NCBI GenBank assembly: GCA_003021175.1
Contig: PXQV01000011.1
Location: forward strand, 1 to 64,000
Source of the DNA: Halobacteriales archaeon QH_7_66_36
Lineage (GTDB): Archaea > Halobacteriota > Halobacteria > Halobacteriales > Haloarculaceae
Reading direction: 5' to 3'
Length of the DNA stretch: 64,000 bases
Below are positions 33,655 to 42,841 of this stretch, in pieces (the first letter of the stretch is position 1; each line of letters begins with the position of its first letter). Under the pieces are notes generated by a model, which was not told where the DNA came from, did no database searches, and saw nothing but the letters and a program-made list of their open reading frames with translations. Position numbers and translations under genes: made by a program.

Positions 33655-34041
33655 TCAGTGCTCGACGAACTCGACGAGGACGCCGCCCGTCGACTTGGGG
33701 TGACAGAACGCGACGTCGTGGCCCCACGCGCCGGGGCGTGGCTCGGAGTCGATGAGGTCGACGCCGCGGTCCCGTGCGCGCTCCAAGGCCGCGTCAACGT
33801 CGTCAACCGCGAAGGCGAGGTGGTGGATGCCGGGCCCGTTCTCGCCGAGGAAGCTCGCGATGGGGCCATCCTCGCTCGTGGGTTCGATGAGTTCGAGATA
33901 GTCGCCGCCCACGTCGAGAAAGAGTATCTTCATGCCGTCCAGCAGTTCCTCGTGGACGAGTTCTGCGTCGACGATATCCTCGAAGAGGAAGACGAGCGAG
34001 TCGGTGTCGTGCGTGGCGATGCCGGCGTGGTCGAGGTGCAT
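33655..34041 (-). CDS. mce: Methylmalonyl-CoA epimerase
   Basis: A 128-residue member of the vicinal-oxygen-chelate family. It interconverts (S)- and (R)-methylmalonyl-CoA in the propionyl-CoA to succinyl-CoA route. MHLDHAGIATHD supplies the first metal His. GPGIHHLAFAVDDV and the terminal GVLVEFVEH supply the other ligands. The ATG at 34041 starts exactly at the conserved MxxDHxGIA block; the in-frame sequence upstream is not homologous. The mutase gene lies about 300 bp upstream on the same strand. Confidence 0.93.
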   Translation of the reverse strand: MHLDHAGIATHDTDSLVFLFEDIVDAELVHEELLDGMKILFLDVGGDYLELIEPTSEDGPIASFLGENGPGIHHLAFAVDDVDAALERARDRGVDLIDSEPRPGAWGHDVAFCHPKSTGGVLVEFVEH

Positions 34042-34336
34042 GGCCGGAGTTCTTCGCGGGTACGTATCAAGCCCGCGGCTCCCGGCGTCGAGAGACAACG
34101 TGCGTCCCGAATCTCCGCACTCTCGAAACTATCCACCCGCTCGGCGCGCGCTGGCGAGCGTGTCGCCCCGTGGCGACCGCGAGCTAGCGGGCTCGTGGTG
34201 CGGTCACCCATAGGTCCGCGCTAGCAGGGCATCGGGGCGATAGATAATGGCTTCCTCGGTAGCCTCCGAGAGGCCGAGCGACACCCACTTCACTTTGCAA
34301 TTGCTTGGCGACACCGTATCCCAAGAAAGCAGATGC
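34042..34336. other. Spacer between mut and mce, no gene seen
   Basis: I see no coding signal or RNA gene here. It holds a small stem GTCGCC-CCGT-GGCGAC at 34162-34177, a possible end of the mut transcript, and a CGCTAGC/GCTAGCG pair (34183-34189 and 34219-34225). The right third (about 34245-34335) is AT-richer than its surroundings. Confidence 0.4.
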
Positions 34337-36013
34337 TCAGATCCCCGCCCGGTGTTCGCCGAACACGTCCCGCATCGCGTCGGCGATCTCGCCGGTCGTC
34401 GCGTACGCCTTCACCGCGTCGACGATGTACGGCATCACGTTCTCGCCCGTCTCGCAGGCGTCACGCAGCGCCGCGAGCGCGTCCTCGACGGCCGCGTCGT
34501 CTCGCTCCGCGCGCAGTTCCTGCAGCTGCTCGACCTGTCGCTCCTGTTCCTCCTCGCTGACCTCTTCGATGTCTTCCTTCGGCTCCTCGTCGACCTCGTA
34601 CTTGTTGACGCCGACGATGACCCGCTCGCCGGTTTCGATCTCGCGCTGGCGCTCGAAGGCGACGTCCTGAATCTGCCCCTGCACCCAGCCGGACTCGACG
34701 GCGTCCTTCATACCGCCCCGCTCGTCGACCTCCTCGATGATCTCGAACGCCTCCGCCTCGATGTCGTCGGTCAGCGACTCGACGTAGTACGATCCCGCGA
34801 GCGGGTCGATGGTGTCGGCCGCGCCCGACTCGTGGGCGAGTATCTGCTGGGTGCGGAGGGCGGTGCGGACGGACTCCTCGGTGGGCAGCGACAGCGCCTC
34901 GTCCTTCCCGTTCGTGTGGAGGCTCTGCGTGCCGCCCAACACCGCGGCGAGCGCCTGATAGCCGACGCGGACGACGTTGTTCTCGATCTGTTGGGCGGTG
35001 AGCGTCGACCCCGCGGTCTGGGTGTGGAACTTCAGCTGTTTCGACGCGGGCTTCTCGGCGTCGAACCGCTCGTCCATGATCTGATACCACATCCGCCGGG
35101 CCGCCCGGAACTTCGCCACCTCCTCCAAGATGTTGTTGTACGACGCGAAGAAGAAACTCAGTTGTGGGGCGAAGTCGTCGACGTCCTGTCCGGCCTCGAT
35201 CGCTCGCTCGACGTATTCGATGCCGTCCGCGAGCGTGAAGGCGATCTCCTGTGCGGCGGTGGAGCCGGCCTCACGGATGTGGTAGCCGGAGATGGAGATG
35301 GTGTTGAAGTTCGGCACCTCCTCGGCGCAGAACTCGAAGATGTCCGTGATGAGCCGCATCGACGGCTCCGGCGGGTAGATGTACGTGTTGCGCGCGACGT
35401 ACTCCTTCAACACGTCGTTCTGTATCGTCCCGCGAAGCTCCTCGCGGTCGACGCCCTGCTTGTCGCCGACGGCGATGTACATCGCGAGCAGGATGGCGGC
35501 GGGCGCGTTGATGGTCATCGACGTGGATACCTCGTCGAGCGAGATGCCGTCGAAGACGGTTTCGAAGTCGCGCAGCGAGTCGATGGCGACGCCGGACTTC
35601 CCCACCTCGCCCTGTGCCATCTCGTCGTCGGAGTCGTAACCCATCTGCGTCGGGAGGTCGAACGCCATCGACAGCCCCGACGACCCCTCGTCGATGAGAT
35701 AGCGGAACCGCTCGTTCGTCTCCGCCGCGGTGCCCATCCCGGCGTACTGTCGCATCGTCCACAGCCGACCGCGGTACATCGTCGAGTAGACGCCCCGCGT
35801 GAACGGCTCCTCGGCCGGGTAGCCGATGTCCTCGTCGTAGTCGATGTCCGCCACGTCGTCGGGGGTGTACAGCGGCGCGACCTCGCGGCCCCCGGTGTCG
35901 GTCGTGAACGGCTCTCTCCGCTCGCCGAAGCGGTCGACCGTGGGCTGGTACGTCTCCGCTTCCCACGCCTCCCGCGCCTCGCGAATCTCGGCGAGGTCCT
36001 CGTCGTCGAACAT
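34337..36013 (-). CDS. mutA: Methylmalonyl-CoA mutase, large (substrate-binding) subunit
   Basis: A 558-residue catalytic TIM-barrel subunit. Typical blocks are [49 protein letters not shown] and [23 protein letters not shown]. The B12-binding domain with its DxHxxG motif is absent, so a separate small subunit must be encoded elsewhere. It converts (R)-methylmalonyl-CoA to succinyl-CoA and functions with the epimerase encoded downstream. The acidic stretch [20 protein letters not shown] is typical of halophilic adaptation. The symbol is a family-level choice. Confidence 0.92.
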   Translation of the reverse strand: MFDDEDLAEIREAREAWEAETYQPTVDRFGERREPFTTDTGGREVAPLYTPDDVADIDYDEDIGYPAEEPFTRGVYSTMYRGRLWTMRQYAGMGTAAETNERFRYLIDEGSSGLSMAFDLPTQMGYDSDDEMAQGEVGKSGVAIDSLRDFETVFDGISLDEVSTSMTINAPAAILLAMYIAVGDKQGVDREELRGTIQNDVLKEYVARNTYIYPPEPSMRLITDIFEFCAEEVPNFNTISISGYHIREAGSTAAQEIAFTLADGIEYVERAIEAGQDVDDFAPQLSFFFASYNNILEEVAKFRAARRMWYQIMDERFDAEKPASKQLKFHTQTAGSTLTAQQIENNVVRVGYQALAAVLGGTQSLHTNGKDEALSLPTEESVRTALRTQQILAHESGAADTIDPLAGSYYVESLTDDIEAEAFEIIEEVDERGGMKDAVESGWVQGQIQDVAFERQREIETGERVIVGVNKYEVDEEPKEDIEEVSEEEQERQVEQLQELRAERDDAAVEDALAALRDACETGENVMPYIVDAVKAYATTGEIADAMRDVFGEHRAGI

Positions 36014-36086
36014 GCGCCGACGTTTCGGCCGCGAGGGTTAACCGTTTGCGGACGCCGAGAGCACCGCCGGACCAGTGCGCGTCCAC

Positions 36087-36659
36087 TCAGCCGGTGTCGT
36101 ACTTGTACGTCGCCTCGTCGGGGTCGATGCCAAAGTCCTCGGGTGACTCCTCCGGTTCGGTCTCCGCCTCGGCGACTTCGGCGGCGTCCTTGAACCGCTC
36201 GCGGAGGCGGTCGGGCATCCTGAACCGGTCAGCGTCGATGACCATCGGTACCACCGTGTCGTGGAGCTCGCGCTTCTCCGCGAGCCGTTCCTGTAGGCTC
36301 TCGGGCAGGTCCGACTCGTCGACCGGGCGGAAGCCGAACTGCGCGAGATACTCGTGGGCGGGGGTCAGCGCGAACACCCGTTCGTACCCCTCAATGCCGG
36401 CATTCCGGAGCAGGCGCTCGACGATGTGTGCGCCGACTCCCTGCTCGCGCCAGCCGTCGAGCACGCCGATGCTCGTCAGCTCACAGACGTCCTCGTCGCG
36501 GTGGACGCGGAAGCGACCGAAGCCGGCCCGCGTCGAGGACTCGTCGTCGACGGCGATGACGTAGTCCCGTGACCGGAACGCCGTGTCGTCGAGCCCCATC
36601 TCCTCGATGTGGTCGAGGAGCCACGCTTCGTCCCGGTTTCGCGCGTCCCTGACGTACAT
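36087..36659 (-). CDS. GNAT family N-acetyltransferase
   Basis: A 190-residue protein. Residues about 1-130 are a GNAT fold: the beta4 strand CELTSIGVLDGWREQGVGAHIVERLL includes the acetyl-CoA loop REQGVGAH, and YERVFALTPAHEYLAQFGFRPV supplies the C-terminal half. A charged helical tail of about 50 residues follows and ends KYDTG. The FALTPAHEYLAQFGF segment resembles ArgA-type and related amino-acid acetyltransferases. The substrate is unknown. The open frame continues upstream through the hairpin array to 37403, but the ATG at 36659 is the family start. Confidence 0.8.
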   Translation of the reverse strand: MYVRDARNRDEAWLLDHIEEMGLDDTAFRSRDYVIAVDDESSTRAGFGRFRVHRDEDVCELTSIGVLDGWREQGVGAHIVERLLRNAGIEGYERVFALTPAHEYLAQFGFRPVDESDLPESLQERLAEKRELHDTVVPMVIDADRFRMPDRLRERFKDAAEVAEAETEPEESPEDFGIDPDEATYKYDTG

Positions 36660-36718
36660 GACAGGCGGTATGACGGCCGGGGTGAAAACTCCTCGCCAGC
36701 CGTGAGTGGTGCTGTTTA

Positions 36719-37191
36719 GTTGAGTCTGAAACTGCGGTGACAGGGGCGACGACGGCTTTGGAAGCCCCTGCGCGCTCGACTCGATGGGCTCGCTGTCTCC
36801 AGAAATCGGCGATTTCTGGGAGTGAGCGGAGCACTGCTCCGCGAGCTCCGAGGAAGCTCCGCTTCCTCGGGATGACGAAAGACGGCACACCGTCTTTCGA
36901 ACCACGGTCCTCGTCGGTCGCGTCGCTCCCGCCTGCGGTCTCCTCGCGCGGCGGTGCCGCACGAGCGGCCCGAGGTGGCTCCGCCACCTCACTGCTTGCG
37001 TCGTCCGCAGAAATCTTCGATTGCTGCTGGGCTGCGGAAGACGCTCCGCGTCTTCCGAACGCCCGTCGTCGTCGAGCGCGAGGCCGGCAGAGCCGGCCTC
37101 GACTGGTCGCGGCGGCACGGCCGCCGCGCACGCACAGCCCCTTCCAGTCCCACCCGGAGCGGTTCTCTCGCCAGCAACCGCGTAACTCAAC
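36719..37191. repeat. Array of about ten short hairpins bounded by GTTGAGT/ACTCAAC
   Basis: The 545-bp space between two minus-strand genes is filled with unrelated inverted repeats. Stems with arm lengths are: 36741-36770 (7 bp, 16-nt loop), 36799-36819 (9, loop GGC), 36826-36842 (7, ACT), 36848-36870 (10, TCC), 36876-36899 (10, loop CACA), 36972-36990 (8, TCC), 37008-37026 (7 of 8, TTC), 37035-37057 (10, TCC), 37079-37101 (10, AGA) and 37108-37128 (9, ACG). GTTGAGT at 36719-36725 and its complement at 37185-37191 enclose the set. I see no gene in it. Confidence 0.85.
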
Positions 37192-37204
37192 ACGACCGGC
37201 AGGA

Positions 37205-37780
37205 TTAGTCGTAGGCGCGCCAGAGATACCGACTCGCGTACGAGCGGTACGGTTTCCATCGGCTGGCGTGCTCGGACATGCCCGCGCGGTCGCTCTCGTC
37301 GAAGTCGTACAGCGTCGCCATCCCCTTGCGGATGCCGAGGTCGCCGACCGGGAACACGTCCTCGCGGGCGAGTACGAAGATGAGGAACATCTCGGCGGTC
37401 CACTCGCCGACGCCGGTGATCTCGGTGAGCGCGGCCGTCACCTCGTCGTCGTCCATCGCGCCGAGTCGGTCGACAGAGAGGTCGCCGTCGCGGAACGCTT
37501 CGGCGATGTTGCGGACGTAGTCCACCTTCTGTCGCGACAGTCCCACGTCGCGGAGGGCGTCTTCGTCGGCCGCGAGTATCGCCCCGGGCGTCACCTCGAA
37601 CCGGTCGAACAGGCGCTCCTCGATGGCTGCCGCGGAGGCCGTCGAGAGCTGTTGGTTACAGACGGAGACGACGAGTCGCCCGAACGGGTCGTCGGCCGGG
37701 TCGAGACCGAGTTCGCCGTGCTCGTCGACCAGCGGCGCGAGTTTCGGGTCGTCGCGCAGCGTCTCGTATGGGCCGGTCAC
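37205..37780 (-). CDS. AlkA-like HhH-GPD DNA glycosylase
   Basis: A 191-residue base-excision glycosylase of the 3-methyladenine (AlkA) type. The helix-hairpin-helix is EITGVGEWTAEMFLIFVLARED. The catalytic aspartate lies in FPVGDLGIRKGM, as in AlkA. SVCNQQLSTASAAAIEERLF is the preceding conserved helix. No iron-sulfur cysteines are present. It removes alkylated purines from DNA in the cytoplasm. The GTG at 37780 (VTGPYETLRDD) is the likely start; upstream in-frame codons run into the divergent gene's leader. Confidence 0.88.
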   Translation of the reverse strand: MTGPYETLRDDPKLAPLVDEHGELGLDPADDPFGRLVVSVCNQQLSTASAAAIEERLFDRFEVTPGAILAADEDALRDVGLSRQKVDYVRNIAEAFRDGDLSVDRLGAMDDDEVTAALTEITGVGEWTAEMFLIFVLAREDVFPVGDLGIRKGMATLYDFDESDRAGMSEHASRWKPYRSYASRYLWRAYD

Positions 37781-37914
37781 GCCTGAACACCTCGCGAATC
37801 GGGCGTCGATGTGCGGTCGCGCATGTTCCGACGCGTGGCCGGGAGCAAAAATGGGTGACGGACGGGGTCGCCGCGGCTGGACGGGTTTTTGTACCTCGAC
37901 CCACACGGGCGAGC

Positions 37915-38937
37915 ATGCCCGAGCCCTTCACGTACGACGGCGGGAGCGTTCCACCGGGGGAGACGCAGAACCTCCGCTACTCCGTCTCGGAGTCGTATCT
38001 GGGCGACCCCGTCCGGGTGCCGGTCACGGTCATCAACGGTGAGCGCGACGGGCCGACGGCGTTTCTCTCGGCGGCCGCCCACGGCGACGAACTCAACGGC
38101 ATCGAGGTGGTCCGCGAGGTGGCTCACGACTGGGACCACGCCGACCTCCGCGGGACGCTCGTCTGTCTTCCCGTCCTGAACGTCCCCGGCTTCATCGCAC
38201 AGGAGCGGTATCTCCCGATCTACGACCGCGACCTCAACCGCTCGTTTCCCGGCGCGCCCGACTCGACGAGCGCGAAGCGGATCGCCCACGAGCTGTTTCG
38301 CAACTTCGTCGAGCCGTGCGACTTCGGTGTAGACTTCCACACGTCGACCCGTGGCCGGACGAACATGCTCCACGTCCGAGCGGACACCTCGGACCAGACG
38401 GTCGCGCGGCTGGCGAAGGCGTTCGCCGCGAATCTCGTCATCGACGGCGAGGGGCCGTCGGGGACGCTCCGGCGAGAGGCGACCGCCGCAGGGACGCCGA
38501 CGGTGACGGTCGAGATGGGCGAGGCCCACCGGTTCCAGCGCCCGCTCATCGACCGGGCGCTCTCCGGGACGCTGTCGGTCCTCGCGGAGTTCGGCCTCCG
38601 CGCGACCGACGCCGTGGCGTGGCCGGGATGGCGCGCGGTCGTCGGCGACGGCGACGAGACGACGTGGCTCCGGGCCGACACCGGCGGCCTCGTGGAGACA
38701 CACTACGGGCAGGGTGACCTCGTCGAGGTCGGCGACCGGGTGTGTACCGTGACGAACCCGTTCAAGCAGACCGCCGACGTGGTGAACGCGCCCTTTACCG
38801 GCGTGGTCGTCGGCGTGGTGAAGAACCCGCTCGTCTACCCCGGCAATCCGCTGTGTCACGTCGTCGAGGTGGACGACTCGGCACGGCGCGCGATAGAGCG
38901 ACAGCGGGCCGACGACGGGGACGCCGAACGGGTGTGA
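37915..38937 (+). CDS. Succinylglutamate desuccinylase/aspartoacylase family protein
   Basis: A 340-residue zinc-dependent deacylase of the M14-like AstE/AspA family. Zinc ligands are expected in AAHGDELNG (His and Glu of HxxE) and in VDFHTS. The acyl-binding arginine lies in IYDRDLNRSFPG, and VEMGEAHRF carries the catalytic Glu. The last 90 residues are a beta-rich domain containing NPFKQTADVVNAPFTGVVVGV, similar to a lipoyl-like lid. It probably removes an acyl group from an amino acid or related amine; the substrate is unknown. ATG 37915 is the family start. Confidence 0.85.
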   Translation: MPEPFTYDGGSVPPGETQNLRYSVSESYLGDPVRVPVTVINGERDGPTAFLSAAAHGDELNGIEVVREVAHDWDHADLRGTLVCLPVLNVPGFIAQERYLPIYDRDLNRSFPGAPDSTSAKRIAHELFRNFVEPCDFGVDFHTSTRGRTNMLHVRADTSDQTVARLAKAFAANLVIDGEGPSGTLRREATAAGTPTVTVEMGEAHRFQRPLIDRALSGTLSVLAEFGLRATDAVAWPGWRAVVGDGDETTWLRADTGGLVETHYGQGDLVEVGDRVCTVTNPFKQTADVVNAPFTGVVVGVVKNPLVYPGNPLCHVVEVDDSARRAIERQRADDGDAERV

Positions 38938-39024
38938 TCGCAAGACAGAAGCCGAACTGACGCGGAACTCGGCGGGCACGTAGAAGGTAACTACTATGTC
39001 CGGGCGGCCCTGAAACGTGTACGC

Positions 39025-39417
39025 ATGAGCCAATCGTACGACCGAGGCCTCGTCGAGGACTTCGGTCGGTGGACGGAGTTTTCCGCCGGCATGTGGGCGT
39101 GGATCTTCCACAAGTTCACCGGCTGGGTTCTCGTCGGCTACCTGTTCACCCACATCGCCGTCCTCTCGACGGCGATGGCCGGGCCGGAGGTGTACACCTC
39201 CACCCTCCAGGGGTTGGAGGCGCTCCTCGTCGTCCGGTTCCTCGAAGTCGGGCTGCTGGCGGTCGCCGTCTTCCACATCCTCAACGGCGTCCGGCTGCTG
39301 CTCGTCGACCTCGGAATCGGACTGGAATCACAGGACCGAAGCTTCTACGCTTCGCTGATACTGACCGGCGCTATCGTGGTCGCGAGCGTGCCGACGTTCC
39401 TCGCGGGGGCACTATGA
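39025..39417 (+). CDS. sdhC: Succinate dehydrogenase cytochrome b subunit (SdhC)
   Basis: A 130-residue membrane anchor with three hydrophobic helices. It contains [20 protein letters not shown] near 29-48; His residues here and in [13 protein letters not shown] are candidate heme b and quinone-site ligands. First gene of sdhCDBA. It overlaps sdhD by 4 nt (ATGA), so the anchors are translated together. It belongs to complex II, joining the TCA cycle to the quinone pool. Confidence 0.92.
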   Translation: MSQSYDRGLVEDFGRWTEFSAGMWAWIFHKFTGWVLVGYLFTHIAVLSTAMAGPEVYTSTLQGLEALLVVRFLEVGLLAVAVFHILNGVRLLLVDLGIGLESQDRSFYASLILTGAIVVASVPTFLAGAL

Positions 39418-39782
39418 GCCAGCGCTACTCCTCCTTCGAGCCGAAGGGGACGCGCTGGCTCCTCCAGCGGCTGACGGCGGCCTTCCTCGTCGTCGTGCTC
39501 GCCTTCCACTTCATGCTGCTTCACTTCGTCAACCACGCCGCCGAGGTGACGTTCGCCGGCACGCAGATGCGGATGCAAACGGCCGGCTACTTCGTCACGA
39601 TGGTCGCGTTCGGCCTCACGGCGACGTTCCACGGCGTCAACGGGATATACAACGCGCTCGTGAATCAGGGAATCGACGGGACGGCCAAGGCCGCCGTGAA
39701 GTACGGTCTCGTGCTCGCGGGGCTCCTGCTCGCCGTCCAGATCGTCCGACTCTCGCTCGTCATGGCGGGGATCAGCCTATGA
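39414..39782 (+). CDS. sdhD: Succinate dehydrogenase membrane anchor subunit (SdhD)
   Basis: A 122-residue membrane anchor with three hydrophobic helices. The first includes [18 protein letters not shown], with several His residues able to bind heme; the second contains [14 protein letters not shown]. The start ATG overlaps the sdhC stop and its own stop overlaps the sdhB start, both as ATGA. A long alternative frame beginning at 39069 runs through sdhC and is not a separate gene. Confidence 0.92.
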   Translation: MSQRYSSFEPKGTRWLLQRLTAAFLVVVLAFHFMLLHFVNHAAEVTFAGTQMRMQTAGYFVTMVAFGLTATFHGVNGIYNALVNQGIDGTAKAAVKYGLVLAGLLLAVQIVRLSLVMAGISL

Positions 39783-40693
39783 GCACAGGAATCACCAGAC
39801 CAGAAGAGGAAGAGGAGACGGAATCGCAGGCAGTGGGGGCCGCCCGCGCCGCCGGCGAGAGCGCCTACGGACAGGCGCGGATGAACGAGACGGAGATCGA
39901 CGCCGCCAACGAAGCGTCACAGCGGCGCGCCCGCAGAGCCGTCGAGGACGCCGACCACACGGTCGAGCTGAAGGTGTTCCGCTACGATCCCGAGGTGCCC
40001 GAGAAGGAGAAGCCGCGGTTCGACTCCTTCACCGTCCCGTTCGCGAAGGGGATGACCGTCCTCGACGCGCTGATGTGGGCGCGCGACCACTACGACTCGT
40101 CGCTCACGTTCCGCCACTCCTGTCGACAGGCCGTCTGTGGCTCCGACGCGCTGTTCGTCGACGGAAAACAGCGGCTCGGCTGCAAGACGCAGGTGGCAGA
40201 CCTCGCGGACGACGGCGTCCCGGGTGAGGTTCGTATCGAACCGCTCCCGCACGCCGAGGTAGTGAAGGATCTCGTCGTGGACATGGAGCACTTCTACGAC
40301 CAGATGGAGTCCGTCGAGCCGTACTTTCAGGACGAGGACACCCCCGACGGGTTGAACGAACAGCGGCAGTCACGCGAGAACCGCGAGAAGATCAAGATGT
40401 CCACCCGGTGTATCTGGTGTGGGGCCTGCATGTCCTCGTGTAACATCGCCGCGGGCGACAACGAGTATCTCGGGCCGGCGGCCATCAACAAGGCCTACCG
40501 GTTCGCGATGGACGAGCGCGAGGGCGAGGACCTCACCGAGCACCGGCTCAACATCATCGAACAGGAGCACGGCGTCTGGCGGTGTCAGACCCAGTTCTCC
40601 TGTACGGAGGTGTGTCCGAAGGACATCCCGCTGACCGAGCACATTCAGGCGCTGAAGCGCGAGGCGGTGAAGAAGAACCTGAAGTTCTGGTGA
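39779..40693 (+). CDS. sdhB: Succinate dehydrogenase iron-sulfur subunit (SdhB)
   Basis: A 304-residue electron-transfer subunit. The 2Fe-2S site is C115, C120, D123 and C135 in the SCRQAVCGSDALF and LGC segments; the third ligand is Asp, as in E. coli SdhB. The 4Fe-4S and 3Fe-4S sites are in CIWCGACMSSCN and CTEVCPKDIP. Residues 1-60 are an acidic and Arg-containing extension not found in bacterial SdhB. It passes electrons from SdhA to quinone at the SdhCD anchor. Confidence 0.94.
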   Translation: MSTGITRPEEEEETESQAVGAARAAGESAYGQARMNETEIDAANEASQRRARRAVEDADHTVELKVFRYDPEVPEKEKPRFDSFTVPFAKGMTVLDALMWARDHYDSSLTFRHSCRQAVCGSDALFVDGKQRLGCKTQVADLADDGVPGEVRIEPLPHAEVVKDLVVDMEHFYDQMESVEPYFQDEDTPDGLNEQRQSRENREKIKMSTRCIWCGACMSSCNIAAGDNEYLGPAAINKAYRFAMDEREGEDLTEHRLNIIEQEHGVWRCQTQFSCTEVCPKDIPLTEHIQALKREAVKKNLKFW

Positions 40694-40742
40694 CGCGCAA
40701 CAGCCCTAAGGCCATACGACTCCAATGACGAACAACGCTACA

Positions 40743-42575
40743 ATGCACGAACACGACGTTATCGTGGTCGGCGGCGGCGGTGCCGGCCTCCGCGCGGCCA
40801 TCGCGGCCGAGGAGGAGGGTGCCGACGTCGCTATCGTCACGAAGCTCCACCCCGTCCGCTCGCACACCGGTGCGGCGGAGGGTGGGATTAACGCGGCGCT
40901 GCGTGACGGCGACGACCCGACGGACCACGCGTACGACACGATGAAGGGCTCGGATTATCTCGGTGACGCGCCGGCCATCGAGACCCTCTGTGAGACCAGC
41001 CCCGAAGAGACGATCCAACTCGAACACTGGGGGATGCCGTTCTCCCGCGAGGAGGACGGCCGCGTCTCACAGCGGCCGTTCGGCGGCCTCTCGTTCCCGC
41101 GCACCACCTACGCCGGGGCCGAAACCGGCCACCACCTGCTCCACACGATGTACGAGCAGGTCGTCAAGCGCGGCGTCACGGTGTACGACGAGTTCTACGT
41201 GATGGATCTGGCCGTGACCGACCACCCTGACCCCGAGGAGCGGGAGTGTCACGGCTGTATCGCCTACAACATCAAGAGCGGCGACCTCGTCGGCTTCGAG
41301 GCCGATGGTGTCATCCTCGCCACCGGCGGCGACGGACAGGCGTTTGACCACACGACGAATGCGGTCGCCAACACCGGCGACGGGTTGGCGATGGCCTACC
41401 GCGCCGGCGTGCCGGTCGAAGACCCCGAGTTCGTCCAGTTCCACCCGACGACGCTCCCGAGCACGGGCGTCCTCATCTCCGAGGGCGTCCGCGGCGAGGG
41501 GGGCATCCTCTACAACAGCGAGGGCGAGCGGTTCCTGTTCGAGCGCGGCTACGCGAACAACGACGGCGAGCTCGCCTCTCGTGACGTGGTCGCACGCGCC
41601 GAGCTGACCGAGGTAAACGAGGGTCGCGGCGTCAACGACGAGTACGTCGATCTCGACATGCGACATCTCGGCGAGGAGCGCATCGTCGACCGACTGGAGA
41701 ACATTCTCCACCTCGCGGAGGACTTCGAGGGCGTCGACGGTCTCGAAGAGCCGATGCCGGTCAAGCCCGGCCAACATTACCACATGGGCGGCATCGAGAC
41801 GGACGAGAACGGTGAAACGTGCGTCTCGGGGCTGTACGCGGCCGGCGAGTGTGCCTGCGTTTCCGTCCACGGCTCCAACCGACTGGGCGGCAACGCGCTG
41901 CCGGAGCTCATCGTCTTCGGCGCGCGCGCCGGCTACGACGCCGCCGGCCGCGATCTGGGCGAGGCGCGCATCGACACCGGGCCGAGCGCCCGCTCCGAGA
42001 CGGAGACGGATCTGGACACGCCGGTCTCGCCGGGCGCGCTGGACGGAGCAGAGCCGGACGCCGTCGCCGACGGTGGCGCGCTCGCCACGGACGCCGAAGC
42101 CGTGGTCGAAGACGCGCTGGAGCGCCAGCGCGAGCGCGTCGAGACGCTGCTGGAGCGCGACGGCATCAACCACGCGGAGATCCGGTCGGACCTGCAGGAC
42201 GCGATGACGCAGTTCGTCAACGTGTTCCGCGAGAAGGAGGGGCTTCAGCAGGCGCTGGAGGCGATCCGTGACTGCCGGGAGCGCTACCAGAACGTCGCGG
42301 TCGCGGACCCCTCGCGCACATTCAACACCGACCTCCTGCACACGATCGAGACGCGCAATCTCATCGACGTGGCGGAGACGATCACGCTGGGTGCGCTCGC
42401 CCGCGACGAGTTCCGCGGCGCGCACTGGCGCAAGGAGCATCAGGAGCGCAAGGACGACGAGTGGCTCAAGCACACGATGGTTTCGTGGAACGGCGGCGAC
42501 CCTGACATCTTCTACACGGACGTCATCCTCGAAGGCGAGGAGAAGACGTACGAACCGAAGGTCCGGAGCTACTGA
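40743..42575 (+). CDS. sdhA: Succinate dehydrogenase flavoprotein subunit (SdhA)
   Basis: A 610-residue catalytic subunit. It begins MHEHDVIVVGGGGAGLRAA, and the covalently flavinylated His should be H41 in HPVRSHTGAAEGG. Catalytic and substrate residues are in QFHPTTLPSTGVLISEGVRGEGG and HGSNRLGGNALPELIVFGARAG. Residues about 430-470 hold an acidic spacer. It oxidises succinate to fumarate. ATG 40743 is preferred because homologues begin M-x-EHDVIVVG; an in-frame ATG six codons upstream (40725) is possible. It is the last gene of sdhCDBA. Confidence 0.94.
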   Translation: MHEHDVIVVGGGGAGLRAAIAAEEEGADVAIVTKLHPVRSHTGAAEGGINAALRDGDDPTDHAYDTMKGSDYLGDAPAIETLCETSPEETIQLEHWGMPFSREEDGRVSQRPFGGLSFPRTTYAGAETGHHLLHTMYEQVVKRGVTVYDEFYVMDLAVTDHPDPEERECHGCIAYNIKSGDLVGFEADGVILATGGDGQAFDHTTNAVANTGDGLAMAYRAGVPVEDPEFVQFHPTTLPSTGVLISEGVRGEGGILYNSEGERFLFERGYANNDGELASRDVVARAELTEVNEGRGVNDEYVDLDMRHLGEERIVDRLENILHLAEDFEGVDGLEEPMPVKPGQHYHMGGIETDENGETCVSGLYAAGECACVSVHGSNRLGGNALPELIVFGARAGYDAAGRDLGEARIDTGPSARSETETDLDTPVSPGALDGAEPDAVADGGALATDAEAVVEDALERQRERVETLLERDGINHAEIRSDLQDAMTQFVNVFREKEGLQQALEAIRDCRERYQNVAVADPSRTFNTDLLHTIETRNLIDVAETITLGALARDEFRGAHWRKEHQERKDDEWLKHTMVSWNGGDPDIFYTDVILEGEEKTYEPKVRSY

Positions 42576-42841
42576 GCCGCGTCGTTCATCTTCCTCTCGC
42601 GAATCGACACACAGCGGCAGCTCTGTCGGAAGCATCCCACCACCCACGCTCCGTACGAGCATTCAAGTAGGAGAACGGAACCAGCGCCCGCATGCACTAA
42701 CGAGTTGCCGACGGCGGGACGAGGCCGGAGTGCGACACACCGCCGTTCGAAACAGCGTCCGGAGCCGAGGGGCTGGTCCGGCGCGTCCGTCGCCTGCTCG
42801 CCAAGCGGTACGTCTTTCGGGACGGCCCGACAGCCACTGCT

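Noticed and set aside
36719-37191. CRISPR array
   Set aside because: No repeated unit of 25-37 nt occurs, stems differ from each other, and there are no cas genes nearby.
36660-37403. Long minus-strand open frame running from the acetyltransferase through the hairpin array
   Set aside because: Its translation is low-complexity Arg/Pro/Ser-rich and matches no family. High GC keeps it open by chance, and the acetyltransferase has a good start at 36659.
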